Positions 7,820 to 18,882 of a stretch of DNA of 64,000 bases are shown one piece after another. This stretch comes from Candidatus Nitrosotenuis cloacae (GTDB taxonomy: Archaea > Thermoproteota > Nitrososphaeria > Nitrososphaerales > Nitrosopumilaceae). The stretch lies in assembly GCF_026768455.1 (NCBI RefSeq), contig NZ_JAPPVQ010000017.1, positions 102,710 through 166,709 of the forward strand, given 5' to 3'. A model generated the notes under the pieces. The model was not told where the DNA came from and did no database searches. It was given only the letters and a program-made list of their open reading frames with translations. Made by a program: the position numbers and the translations under genes. The stretch's first letter is position 1. The number at the start of each line of letters is the position of its first letter.

Positions 7820-8119
7820 CTGTACCAGCCACGCCATGTACGGCTTGTTGATATTAGTTACATCTATTTCGGCAATCTCGGGCACCTCGTAGGGGTGCGT
7901 CTCTTGAATGATCTTTTTCAGCTTTGACTTGTTTTTCTGGGTGGTCTTGAAGATGGCAAGGAACTCGTCGGTGTTTTCTATCTTGCCCTTCCACGAGTAT
8001 ACCGATGAGATCTTTGTAATGTTCACGCATGCCGCAAGTCTTGATGACACTATCTTGTTTGCAATTTTTGCTATCGATTTTTTGTCAGGGTATGTCGAGA
8101 TTATCACTGCTGGAACCAT
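7808..8119 (-). CDS. cutA: CutA1-like divalent-ion tolerance protein
   Basis: The 103-residue protein is full length for CutA1. It has the opening VIISTYPDKKSIAKIANKIV, the core RLAACVNI with its conserved cysteine, SVYSWKGKI, and the C-terminal HPYEVPEIAEI and YMAWL. CutA1 forms very stable trimers and was linked to copper tolerance in E. coli; its true role is uncertain. It is cytoplasmic. It converges with pelota and is divergent from the site-2 protease gene, with a 43-base shared promoter region. Confidence 0.95.
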   Translation of the reverse strand: MVPAVIISTYPDKKSIAKIANKIVSSRLAACVNITKISSVYSWKGKIENTDEFLAIFKTTQKNKSKLKKIIQETHPYEVPEIAEIDVTNINKPYMAWLVQSTS

Positions 8120-8162
8120 AGCAACCGATAAATGTACGTGATTAAAAAAAGTAGCAATTAGT

Positions 8163-9365
8163 TTGAACCTAGATTTTTTGGCGCAAAATTCTATAATTTA
8201 TGTGCTCATTGCATGGGGAATAATACTGGTAATAGCAAAGGCGCTAAAGCTGGAAAAGCACGGATTTGACGTAAAGCCGTACAGCCTCACCTACAAGAAC
8301 GCGCAGGTGCAGACCGCACTCACAAAGATACTTGGCCGCACAAGGCGGGGAATACGCGTCTTTGCGGACGTGAGCGTAATTGCCGGATTTATCATGATGG
8401 GATTTGGGTTCTGGTTTCTAATCGACAACGTTACAAAGTTCTTTGACAAGCCAGAAGAGTTCTCAGAGTTAACAGTGCTGATACCAGGTGTCACCCTCAC
8501 ATCGGCATCATCGATTCTGTACTTTTTGCTTTCAATACCGATTGTGCTAGTCATACACGAGGGCGCGCACGGAATCGTCGCAACTCTTGAGAAGATAAGA
8601 ATCAAGACGGGCGGCTTTGCAATATTTATCGCAATGTTTGCAGGCTTTGTAGAGCCGGACGACGAAGAGTTCAACAAGGCAAAAAAGATCTCAAAGCTCC
8701 GAGTCATAGGTGCAGGCGCCACATCAAACGTGATATTCGCACTGGCCCTTGGCGCGCTGCTACTTACCAACCCGTTCTTTGCCATCATAGTGCCGGACCC
8801 GATAAGGGGCGCATTCTACGAGATACCAGAGGGAGTAACAGTACTTTCCATAATGCCCGGAACCGGGGCAGAAAAGGCAGGACTGTTACCAAATGATATA
8901 ATCACGTCAATCAACGACATACGGATAGTCACCCCGTTTGACTTTACAAAGGTAAAACTTGCACCGGGGGACACCGCATCAGTGACGGCACTCAGGGGCG
9001 GACAGACTGTGAACTTTCAGATACAGATAACTGCGTCACCAGACGATCCCCAGAAGGGGCTAATCGGAATAATCCGGGACAACTCCATTTCCTACAAACC
9101 AATCTACAACTTTATCGAGTGGAGCAGCCCCGAGCTGTCGATGTTCCTGCTGTGGCTTTGGATGATCTCGTTTTTCATCGGAATAATCAACATGCTGCCG
9201 CTGCCAATTCTTGATGGAGGCAAATTCATCCACAGCATAATAGACAAAAAGATGTCAGACATCATGGTAAACCGCGTCATGTGGGCAATCTACGGCTTTA
9301 CCTTCGTTTTGTTCGGACTGAACATAGCCCTCTCGTACATGAAATCCGGCTGGTTTACAATCTAG
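8163..9365 (+). CDS. Site-2 protease family (M50) membrane metalloprotease with PDZ domain
   Basis: The 400-residue protein starts at TTG. It has several membrane helices: at 10-28, about 67-87, 115-131, about 185-205 and near 335-352. The zinc site is H132-E133-x2-H136 (HEGAH) in a membrane helix, with the third ligand in NMLPLPILDGGKF near residue 350. A PDZ-like domain (about 225-305; GVTVLSIMPGTGAEKAGLLPNDIITSI) lies between them. Proteins of this kind cut membrane-anchored substrates within the bilayer, often to release transcription factors. The substrate is unknown and no anti-sigma-like neighbour exists, as expected in an archaeon. Confidence 0.9.
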   Translation: MNLDFLAQNSIIYVLIAWGIILVIAKALKLEKHGFDVKPYSLTYKNAQVQTALTKILGRTRRGIRVFADVSVIAGFIMMGFGFWFLIDNVTKFFDKPEEFSELTVLIPGVTLTSASSILYFLLSIPIVLVIHEGAHGIVATLEKIRIKTGGFAIFIAMFAGFVEPDDEEFNKAKKISKLRVIGAGATSNVIFALALGALLLTNPFFAIIVPDPIRGAFYEIPEGVTVLSIMPGTGAEKAGLLPNDIITSINDIRIVTPFDFTKVKLAPGDTASVTALRGGQTVNFQIQITASPDDPQKGLIGIIRDNSISYKPIYNFIEWSSPELSMFLLWLWMISFFIGIINMLPLPILDGGKFIHSIIDKKMSDIMVNRVMWAIYGFTFVLFGLNIALSYMKSGWFTI

Positions 9366-9405
9366 TTGGATTATCGTTAAATTTAGGTCGCCAAAACCAT
9401 AAACT

Positions 9406-10314
9406 GTGAAATGCGACAGGTGCGAGAATGCGGCAACATACTCTAGAAAATACTCCGGCGAGAGCCTCTGCTCAGAATGCTTTTCAAACTCTATCCTAAG
9501 AAAGGCGGCAAAGACCATCTCAAAGCACAACATGATACAGAACGGCGAGCTTGTCTGCGTCGCAGTCTCCGGCGGAAAGGACTCACTTGCACTATTACAC
9601 GTATTATCAAAGATGGCAGAGAACCACAACTTTAGAATTCACGCAGTCACAATCGACGAGGGGATACCAGGGTACAGAGAAGAGGCACTGGATATAGTCA
9701 AGAACTTTTGCAACAGCCTGGGGGTGAGCCACAGCACATACTCTTACAAGGACTTGTTTGATCTCACACTGGACGAATCCCTGAAGATGCGCGAAAATGA
9801 AAAGACATCGTCGTGCTCCATCTGCGGAACATTCCGGAGAAGGGCAATGGACCACGCCGCAAAGGACATCGGCGCAGATGTAATAGCCACAGGACACAAC
9901 CTTGACGACACGCTGCAGACGTTTCTCATAAACATGACATCTGGCGACACAAACAAGATAGGCTGGATGGACCCAGACACGTCGGAAAACTCGCTCCGAA
10001 AGATAAAGCCGTTCTGCGAGATTTACGAGTCCGAGATTGTATTTTACGCATTTACAAACAACCTGCCGTTCCAGACAGAGCCGTGCCCCCACATGAACGA
10101 GGGGATACGCACCGAGATACGCGAGTTCCTCAACAGGATGGAGGGCAGCCATTCCGGAATCAAGAACAGCATGTACAAGTCCATTCTCAGGGTATCTCAG
10201 ATAGTAAAAGAGTCAGACTACAAGGAGAGGATCAAGTGCTCCAACTGCGGGTGCGAGTGCACCGGAAACGTCTGCGCAGTGTGCAAGATGATAGTGGACC
10301 TCAAGGACAGATAA
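9406..10314 (+). CDS. ncsA: tRNA 2-thiouridine synthase, NcsA/TtuA (CTU1) family
   Basis: The 302-residue protein starts at GTG. It has an N-terminal zinc finger (C3, C6, C22, C25), the ATP PP-loop motif SGGKDS (55-60), the cysteine set C137-x2-C140 plus C227 that in TtuA holds a 4Fe-4S cluster, and a C-terminal zinc ribbon (CSNCGCECTGNVCAVC). It adenylates and thiolates uridine, at wobble U34 in the Ncs6/NcsA type or U54 in the TtuA type; the sequence does not decide which. It works with a ubiquitin-like sulfur carrier. The gene is followed directly by the SRP RNA promoter. Confidence 0.9.
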   Translation: MKCDRCENAATYSRKYSGESLCSECFSNSILRKAAKTISKHNMIQNGELVCVAVSGGKDSLALLHVLSKMAENHNFRIHAVTIDEGIPGYREEALDIVKNFCNSLGVSHSTYSYKDLFDLTLDESLKMRENEKTSSCSICGTFRRRAMDHAAKDIGADVIATGHNLDDTLQTFLINMTSGDTNKIGWMDPDTSENSLRKIKPFCEIYESEIVFYAFTNNLPFQTEPCPHMNEGIRTEIREFLNRMEGSHSGIKNSMYKSILRVSQIVKESDYKERIKCSNCGCECTGNVCAVCKMIVDLKDR

Positions 10315-10317
10315 TCC

Positions 10318-10324
10318 AAATATA
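10318..10324 (+). promoter_or_regulatory. TATA box of the SRP RNA gene
   Basis: AAATATA begins four bases after the upstream stop codon and lies about 25 bases before the first paired base of the SRP RNA at 10345, the expected archaeal TATA-to-start distance. Confidence 0.6.
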
Positions 10325-10344
10325 GTATTGTGAAATAATGATAT

Positions 10345-10664
10345 GTGGTAGCAGGTAGGATCGGGGCGCTAGCCGTGCCCTTTTCTGAAACCGGCTCTAT
10401 GCAGAGGTCAGTAACTGCTGGATAAATCTCTAGGTGGATAATTCCCGCTTGATGTACTGAAATGAAATCACGCCGAAGCGGGTGGATGCAGGGCTGAGAT
10501 TGTCCGAAGGGATAACGCTCAAGAACGAATTGCCGAAATGGATGAGGTCCGGGAGGGAGCAATCCTAAGGCAAAGTACCCACGCTGCGTCGTCAACGTGG
10601 CGGATCTTGTGCATCCTGAGATGGGGTTACCTGTCTAGACTGGAACTGGCAGAGCTGCTACCAC
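10345..10664 (+). ncRNA. ffs: Signal recognition particle RNA (7S RNA)
   Basis: The ends are perfectly complementary: GTGGTAGCAG (10345-10354) pairs with CTGCTACCAC (10655-10664), forming the helix 1 found in archaeal SRP RNAs. The conserved SRP54-binding helix 8 is recognisable as AGGTCCGGGAGGGAGC (10545-10560) followed by AATCCT. The ~320-base length, and the GC-rich GGGGCGCTAGCCGTGCCC segment near the 5' end (helix 3/4 region bound by SRP19 contacts), fit the family. It scaffolds SRP19 and SRP54 to send membrane and secreted proteins to the translocon. A TATA box lies upstream and a short T tract follows. Confidence 0.92.
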
Positions 10665-10706
10665 TTTCACTAAATCATATTATATTCAGCCGGCAGAATC
10701 TCGGTG

Positions 10707-11027
10707 ATGTTTGCAGGACCAAAGCGGACCTATGAGGACTTTAGGAGACAGGTCAGCCCGCAGATATTACCCACATTTGACCTGCTGCGTCAGTACTGCC
10801 TCTCCCTTGGAGCAAACATAGTAGAGGACGTACGCGCCCACAGAGTGGTGTTTGGCAAATCGATATCGTTTAGGTGGTTTGCCGATTTGGAGCCTGACGC
10901 ATCTGGAATCATCATAAAGATTCAACGGGACAGAAAGGAGCCATTCAAAACAGTCACCGTAACAGACAGCCAGAGTTTGGACGAGATAAAACAGCAGATG
11001 CAGGACGCCTACAGCAACATACGCTAA
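10707..11027 (+). CDS. Hypothetical protein
   Basis: A small soluble protein (106 residues from ATG; a GTG one codon earlier is also in frame). The TATA-like TATATT about 26 bases before the ATG supports this start as a leaderless transcript. It has a helical N-terminal part (TYEDFRRQVSPQILPTFDLLRQYC) and a beta-rich C-terminal part with FRWFADLEPDASGIIIKI. I do not recognise a family with certainty. It ends by overlapping the convergent acylphosphatase gene by four bases. Confidence 0.65.
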   Translation: MFAGPKRTYEDFRRQVSPQILPTFDLLRQYCLSLGANIVEDVRAHRVVFGKSISFRWFADLEPDASGIIIKIQRDRKEPFKTVTVTDSQSLDEIKQQMQDAYSNIR

Positions 11028-11326
11028 TACAGAACCTCGAACTTGGTAAACTCTTCTTTTGGCTTTTCGTTTATTATCTCCACGTCCTCGACTCGCGCGT
11101 TTGCAGGTCCTGCATGAGACCACTCTACAACAGTGCTGACGCCAAGATCCTCGCCTTCGAGCACCGCCTCAACGCGCCCGTCCTTGAGATTTTTTACCCA
11201 GCCAGTCACGTGATTTTTTGTAGCAGTTACCTTCATTGCCTGGCGGAAGAAGACCCCCTGGACCTTTCCCTTTATGAAAAGATGGACGCGCTGCCTTGCC
11301 ATTTGAGAGGAATCCCATCTTGGCAT
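11024..11326 (-). CDS. acyP: Acylphosphatase
   Basis: The protein is a complete acylphosphatase: the phosphate loop KGKVQGVFFRQ with the catalytic arginine, the catalytic asparagine region GWVKNLKDGRVEAVLEG, and VVEWSHAGPANARVEDV. It hydrolyses acyl phosphates such as carbamoyl phosphate and 1,3-bisphosphoglycerate. The first ATG gives 100 residues, but the ninth residue (MARQRVHLFIKG, start at 11302) fits the family N terminus better and is the likely start. It lies directly downstream of rpl2 on the same strand. Confidence 0.92.
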   Translation of the reverse strand: MPRWDSSQMARQRVHLFIKGKVQGVFFRQAMKVTATKNHVTGWVKNLKDGRVEAVLEGEDLGVSTVVEWSHAGPANARVEDVEIINEKPKEEFTKFEVLY

Positions 11327-11348
11327 TAATCAATTTTTAGGATAAAAT

Positions 11349-12089
11349 CTAGACTCTTTCTTTGATTCTGGATCTTCCAGTCTTTCTTGCAGCAATGCTT
11401 CCCACTTTGGCTCCAGGCGGTGTGTCCCTTGCCACAGTCGAGCTCTGTCCGACGTGCTGGTGTCGTCCTCCTCCGTGCGGGTGTACGTATGCTGCCTGTG
11501 CGACACCTCTGACTATTGGGTACTTGCGTCCCTTGGATCGGTATCGTCTCCACTTGTTTCCTGCATTGAGGAACGGTCTTTCCGATGTTCCGCCCCCTGC
11601 CAAGACTCCGATCATTGCGCGGTTTTTAGAGTTTAATGTGACAAAGTTGCCGGACGGCAGCTTTATGATTACGCCGTCCACATTGTGCGAAAATACGGTC
11701 GCAGAGCTGCCCGCAGTCTTTGCTATAGCTCCGCCGTCGCCAAAGTGCTTTTCAATGTTGCATACCGTGGTTCCGTCTGGAATATTTTGAATACTGATAA
11801 CATTGCCGTTTGAGATCTCGGCGTTTAGGCCGAACTTTATGGTGGCACCAACTGCCGTTCCAAGAACTGCAGGAATCATCGATACAGAGCCGTCCTCGAA
11901 TCGAACCTTTGCAAGAGGCGCGTCACGCCCCCTTTCGTGGACCAGATCGATGACTGTTCCCTCGTGCTGAGCTGCGAGGTCAAAATGCGGGTACTTTGCA
12001 GGCGCAACTTTGCCAGTAACTACTGCCCTAAATTGCATGCCTCCTCGGCCACGTCGTCTAACTAGTGGTCGCTTACCCATTTTGGTCAT
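11349..12089 (-). CDS. rpl2: Large-subunit ribosomal protein L2
   Basis: The 246-residue protein matches archaeal uL2 from end to end: the N-terminal GKRPLVRRRGRGG, the middle HVERGRD-like HERGRDAPLAKV, the GNVISIQNIPDGTTVCNIE block, and the C-terminal RGVAQAAYVHPHGGG with the conserved histidine near the peptidyl transferase centre. Usually archaeal rpl2 lies in the S10-type ribosomal operon next to S19. Here it stands alone, divergent from a CDC48 gene and followed by an acylphosphatase gene, so the operon has been broken in this lineage. Confidence 0.97.
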   Translation of the reverse strand: MTKMGKRPLVRRRGRGGMQFRAVVTGKVAPAKYPHFDLAAQHEGTVIDLVHERGRDAPLAKVRFEDGSVSMIPAVLGTAVGATIKFGLNAEISNGNVISIQNIPDGTTVCNIEKHFGDGGAIAKTAGSSATVFSHNVDGVIIKLPSGNFVTLNSKNRAMIGVLAGGGTSERPFLNAGNKWRRYRSKGRKYPIVRGVAQAAYVHPHGGGRHQHVGQSSTVARDTPPGAKVGSIAARKTGRSRIKERV

Positions 12090-12150
12090 GCAAATGCATT
12101 AAGATTTTAAGCTTTGTTTTGGTCGTGGATGAATAACTCCAAAAATATAA

Positions 12151-14859
<2,709 letters not shown>

Positions 14860-14891
14860 TCTTAAAGCAACTGCCAAACTAATTTCCATCA

Positions 14892-16166
14892 ATGTCAGAG
14901 TACAGGGGATACCACGGCGCCGCGCTCGAGTTTCTCAAGCAGCACAACATCAAAGTCGGCGACACCATCAAGATAACCACCGACTCTGACCATACCGGAA
15001 CAATCATGCCAAGATACGAGCATGGCGACGACAGGCACATCGTCCTAAAGTTCAAAAACGGATACAACGTCGGAATCGAGATTAACCAAATTAAAAAGAC
15101 AGAATACATCTCTTCAACTGAGATCACGCCCGGAAAGGAGGACGCCCCAAAGCCAAACCCCGCGCTGCCAAAGATACTACTATTATCAACAGGCGGCACA
15201 ATAGCAAGCAGGGTCGACTACAGGACCGGCAGCGTCACGCCTGCACTGTCGGCGCAGGACCTCAACGCATCGGTGCCGGAGCTGTCGGAAATAGCAAACA
15301 TCGATGCCGAGGTGTTGTTATCAGAGTATTCAGAAAACATCACGCCGGATCACTGGATAAAAATTGCACAAAAGCTTGACTCTTACGCAAAATCAGAATA
15401 TGCAGGAATCATAGTTGCTCACGGAACCGACACCATGCAGTATACTGCCGCGTTTCTCTCGTTTGCGCTAGCCGGATTTCCAAAGCCAATAGTACTAGTT
15501 GGCTCGCAGAGGTCGTCGGACAGGCCATCGTCTGATGCCGCACTCAACCTCATCGCAGCAGCCAAGTTCATCATAAACTGCAGAGAATGCAGGGTCTTTG
15601 TCGCAATGCACAACAGCGAGTCAGACGACGACGTCGCATGCCATCTTGGGACGCGCGTCCGCAAAAACCACACAAGCAAAAGAAACGCATTTGAGACCGT
15701 CGGCGCAAAGCCTGCGTTCATAGTAACAAACAACGAGATAGTCTCAAACCTAAAAGAGGGCGCAAGGACCAGATACGCGCCAAAGATCGCAGTCGACACG
15801 CAAGTGGCGCTCGTAAAGTACCATCCAGGATACGACCCAAAGATGCTAGAATATATCATAAACGGCTGCAAGGCGATAATCTTTGAGGGGACCGGGCTTG
15901 GGCACGTCGGAAAGACGGTATACGATTCCATAAGAAAGGCAAGGGAGAAGGGAATCTTTGTCGGGATGACCTCGCAGTGCATAGACGGCCGCGTCAACAT
16001 GGCAGTGTACGAGAGCGGAAGGGACCTGATGCACCTTGGTGTGGTGCCTCTATCAGACATGATCCCAGAGACTGCGCTGGTAAAGGCAATGTGGGCGCTT
16101 GCAAACCATCCTGATTCCATCCAAGATATAATGCTCAGAAACATCGCGTCAGAATTCACAGAATGA
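14892..16166 (+). CDS. gatD: Glu-tRNA(Gln) amidotransferase subunit D
   Basis: The 424-residue protein has the small N-terminal GatD beta-barrel domain (about 1-80), then an L-asparaginase-type domain with the catalytic threonine motif LLSTGGTIASRVDYRTG, VAHGTDTMQYTAA and the RSSDRPSSDAALNL block. GatD releases ammonia from glutamine, which GatE uses to convert Glu-tRNA(Gln) to Gln-tRNA(Gln), the archaeal route replacing glutaminyl-tRNA synthetase. gatE follows after 28 bases, so the two form an operon. The asparaginase-only reading is unlikely given the N-terminal domain and partner. Confidence 0.96.
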   Translation: MSEYRGYHGAALEFLKQHNIKVGDTIKITTDSDHTGTIMPRYEHGDDRHIVLKFKNGYNVGIEINQIKKTEYISSTEITPGKEDAPKPNPALPKILLLSTGGTIASRVDYRTGSVTPALSAQDLNASVPELSEIANIDAEVLLSEYSENITPDHWIKIAQKLDSYAKSEYAGIIVAHGTDTMQYTAAFLSFALAGFPKPIVLVGSQRSSDRPSSDAALNLIAAAKFIINCRECRVFVAMHNSESDDDVACHLGTRVRKNHTSKRNAFETVGAKPAFIVTNNEIVSNLKEGARTRYAPKIAVDTQVALVKYHPGYDPKMLEYIINGCKAIIFEGTGLGHVGKTVYDSIRKAREKGIFVGMTSQCIDGRVNMAVYESGRDLMHLGVVPLSDMIPETALVKAMWALANHPDSIQDIMLRNIASEFTE

Positions 16167-16194
16167 ATTTAAGTCAATTAGTCAGAGGACGACT

Positions 16195-18081
16195 GTGCCA
16201 GAGATAGACATAGAGAAGATAGGACTCAGAGTCGGCCTTGAGATTCACCAGCAGCTTGCCACTAACAAAAAGCTGTTCTGCAGCTGCAGGCCGGTAGAAT
16301 CAGAAGAATACCCCGTGCAGTTTTCCAGGAGGCTGAGGCTGGCAAAGAGCGAGCTTGGCAAGTACGACCCTGCCGCAGTGTTCGAGTCATCAAAATCAAA
16401 GATAATAAAATACAACGCAAACCCGCAGAGCAGCTGCCTTGTGGAATATGATGACGAGCCGCCGCATGCGCTGGACCATGACGCAAAGTCCATCTCCCTG
16501 ATAATCGCATCCGCGCTGCACTCCAACATATTCGACGAGACATACGTGATGAGAAAAATAGTAATCGACGGCTCTAATACTTCGGGCTTTCAGAGGACCA
16601 CTCTGATCTCCCAGGGCGGGTACCTGCAAGTGGACGGAGAAAGGGTCGGAGTCCAGGCCGTGTGCCTTGAGGAGGATGCTGCAAAGCTTGTAAAAGACGG
16701 CGAAAACGTCAGAGAATACGCACTGGACAGACTCAGCATACCGCTAGTAGAGATAGCGCTTGCGCCCGTAAGCGGGACGCCTGCCCAGATAAAAAAAATT
16801 GCACTAACACTTGGCAGACTGCTGCGGGTAACTCGAAAGGTGGCACGTGGCATCGGCTCCATCAGGCAGGACGTAAACGTCTCAATCTCCGGCGGTGGCA
16901 TAGTGGAGGTAAAGGGCGTACAGCAGCTGGACCAGCTTGAGAAGGTCATCATGTACGAGGCGCAAAGACAGCACGGGCTGCAGTTGATAGCAGAGAGGAT
17001 TAACAGCATCGACATATCAAAAGGCGACGTAATAGATGTAACCGATTACTTTGCAAAATCAAAATCAAAGATAATTCTAAAATCACTAAAGGATGGCTAC
17101 TCCATAAAGTCGCTCAAGGTGAGGAACTTTGCAGGCATGTTCGGCTACGAGCCGTACGAGGGAATAAGACTCGGCAAGGAGCTTGGCCAGCAGGTACGGT
17201 TCTTTGGAATAGGAGGCATATTCCACTCAGACGAGCTGCCAAACTACGGAATCGAGCAGGACGAGGTGGACGGTCTGCGCAGTTTACTGAAGGCAGAAAA
17301 AAACGACGGCTTTCTGATAGTGGCAGGCCCAAAGGAGAAGATAGAGTTTGCAGTTGACGCAGTCATAAACAGGATAATCGACGCAAAGAACGGCGTTCCC
17401 GCAGAGACGCGCGCGGCAACTCAGAGCGGCGAGACTGTATTTCTGCGACCAAGGCCCGGCTCATCAAGGATGTACCCGGAGACTGACATCCCCCCGATAA
17501 CAGTGAGCCGCGAGGAGCTGCAGTTTGCAAAAGACAACGTGCCAAAGTCGTGGGACGAGGCAATACTGGAACTGCAAAAAAGGTACGGCCTCAACGCGCA
17601 GCTTGCAGAGCAGATGTTTGACTCAGAATACCTAGACCTCTTTGAGTCAATCTGCTCCGACGGGAAAAACAACCCGAACTTTGTTGCATCCATACTGTGC
17701 TCCACTATCACCAACCTGCAGAGAAAGGGACTTGACGGCACGCTGCTAAAACCCGAACACATACTAAGGTCCTTTGAGATGCTGGCAGAAGAAAAGATTG
17801 CAAAGGAATCGCTCGAGATGATCTACGAGTACATCATGTCAGGAAAGGTAAAGACAATAGAAGAGTTTGCCGAAAAACACTCCCAGTCCATAAATGATAC
17901 AGAGCTTGAAAGTATGCTGGACAGAATAATCAGCAGCAACATGAACGCAATAAAGAGCCAAGGCGCCCACTCCAGCGGCATGCTCATGGGACTTGCAATG
18001 AAGTCGCTTCGCGGCAAGGTGTCCGGCGAGAAGATCAGTAAAATGTTGACATTAAAGATTGCAAAAATATTGAAAGAATGA
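16195..18081 (+). CDS. gatE: Glu-tRNA(Gln) amidotransferase subunit E
   Basis: The 628-residue protein, from GTG, is a GatB/GatE kinase-amidase: RVGLEIHQQLATNKKLFCSC at the start, the cradle domain with EIALAPVSGTP and RQDVNVSIS, the AspRS-like GAD insertion (about 280-400) that marks GatE rather than GatB, and the C-terminal tail domain that binds tRNA. It phosphorylates Glu-tRNA(Gln) and amidates it with ammonia from GatD just upstream. Length is normal for GatE. A tRNA-Gln gene lies about 6.6 kb downstream. Confidence 0.96.
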   Translation: MPEIDIEKIGLRVGLEIHQQLATNKKLFCSCRPVESEEYPVQFSRRLRLAKSELGKYDPAAVFESSKSKIIKYNANPQSSCLVEYDDEPPHALDHDAKSISLIIASALHSNIFDETYVMRKIVIDGSNTSGFQRTTLISQGGYLQVDGERVGVQAVCLEEDAAKLVKDGENVREYALDRLSIPLVEIALAPVSGTPAQIKKIALTLGRLLRVTRKVARGIGSIRQDVNVSISGGGIVEVKGVQQLDQLEKVIMYEAQRQHGLQLIAERINSIDISKGDVIDVTDYFAKSKSKIILKSLKDGYSIKSLKVRNFAGMFGYEPYEGIRLGKELGQQVRFFGIGGIFHSDELPNYGIEQDEVDGLRSLLKAEKNDGFLIVAGPKEKIEFAVDAVINRIIDAKNGVPAETRAATQSGETVFLRPRPGSSRMYPETDIPPITVSREELQFAKDNVPKSWDEAILELQKRYGLNAQLAEQMFDSEYLDLFESICSDGKNNPNFVASILCSTITNLQRKGLDGTLLKPEHILRSFEMLAEEKIAKESLEMIYEYIMSGKVKTIEEFAEKHSQSINDTELESMLDRIISSNMNAIKSQGAHSSGMLMGLAMKSLRGKVSGEKISKMLTLKIAKILKE

Positions 18082-18092
18082 AAAACTGTAAT

Positions 18093-18356
18093 TTATTCTA
18101 GTTTTCTTCTTCCTGTTCCTCTTCCAGAAGATACGTAACGGCCCTTCGATGACGGTCTTGTAGTCTCTGGAGTGTCCTTTAGCTTTCGTTTGCCTGTGCC
18201 TCGGCCGGAAACAACGTACTCGTTGCCAGCCTTTTCCTTTAGGTTTTTCTGATATTCCTTGAATTTCTCTCCAGACCAGTTCTCATCAGAGGATTCTGCT
18301 ACTCTTTTTGATGTACCTCGTCCACCAACTTTGATGATTTTACCCATTGGAGACAT
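18093..18356 (-). CDS. Small basic protein with three GRGT[GS]KR repeats
   Basis: An 87-residue protein from the first ATG, or 84 from the fourth codon (start at 18347), which lies about 27 bases after TATA-like TTTAAA (18372-18377) and is the better start. It carries three copies of a short motif: GGRGTSKRV, SGRGTGKRKL and SGRGTGRRKL, spaced about 38 and 25 residues, joined by hydrophilic segments rich in lysine and serine. No domain is recognised. The basic arginine-glycine repeats suggest binding to nucleic acid or a role in chromatin; the resemblance to histone H4 tails (SGRGKG) may be chance. Confidence 0.7.
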   Translation of the reverse strand: MSPMGKIIKVGGRGTSKRVAESSDENWSGEKFKEYQKNLKEKAGNEYVVSGRGTGKRKLKDTPETTRPSSKGRYVSSGRGTGRRKLE

Positions 18357-18534
18357 TATGACGTACTATGGTTTAAAGTTGTTCTTAACGGTGATTTTAT
18401 TTTATGATACATGCAAGGTCTGTTAGTTGGTAAATTAAAAAGCCCGAGACTGCAGTTTAGACTAAAACGGCTGGTCCGAACGGTTCTCCGTGGAATCGGC
18501 ATTATACAAGATGGGCAAACGCAGGCAAAATAAG

Positions 18535-18619
18535 TGCGGGAGGTGGGATTTGAACCCACGAACCCCTAGGAGATAAGGATCTGAACCTTACGCCGTTGAC
18601 CGGGCTTGGCGACTCCCGC
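18535..18619 (-). tRNA. tRNA-Leu (anticodon CAG)
   Basis: An 85-base cloverleaf with a long variable arm (class II). The acceptor stem pairs GCGGGAG with CTCCCGC, the anticodon stem TAAGG/CCTTA closes the loop TTCAGAT with anticodon CAG, and the T arm is GTGGG-TTCAAAT-CCCAC. There is no intron and CCA is not encoded. It reads CUG leucine codons. Confidence 0.95.
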
Positions 18620-18718
18620 AATGAAGGGTCTTTAATGCCAAAATAAGTTCTTTAGGTTCTTTCCTAGATTGGAAGGGCTGCCAAAACAGAGAAATATCTT
18701 CTTCCGATACCGTGGTAA

Positions 18719-18880
18719 TTGGAGTTCAAGGAGATCTACTGCAATAACTGCAAAAAGACGCTGGGCAGATACAACACGCAGTACTTTTCGGACGCCAAGA
18801 TTGCCGAGCTGATAAAGTCAAACCACACCGTACACTATAGAAGCGGCCACCAGCTGTCCATCCGCAAGATCACAAAATAA
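18719..18880 (+). CDS. Small CxxC protein, function unknown
   Basis: A 53-residue frame starting at TTG (FKEIYCNNCKKTLGRYNT), with a single CxxC and two histidine-containing segments (SNHTVHY, SGHQLSI) that could complete a zinc site. It ends two bases before the convergent dnaJ stop codon and fills the gap fully, which supports it being real. The region upstream has AT-rich sequence but no clear TATA box. Function is unknown. Confidence 0.55.
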   Translation: MEFKEIYCNNCKKTLGRYNTQYFSDAKIAELIKSNHTVHYRSGHQLSIRKITK

Positions 18881-18882
18881 CA

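Noticed and set aside
10083..10325. Short frames within ncsA and over the SRP RNA
   Set aside because: They are alternate-frame or antisense shadows, and the SRP RNA explains the region.
18357..18534. Possible small RNA between the repeat protein and tRNA-Leu
   Set aside because: The stretch shows some GC-rich segments but no recognisable fold, box C/D or H/ACA motif, or clear promoter beyond the one for the small protein.
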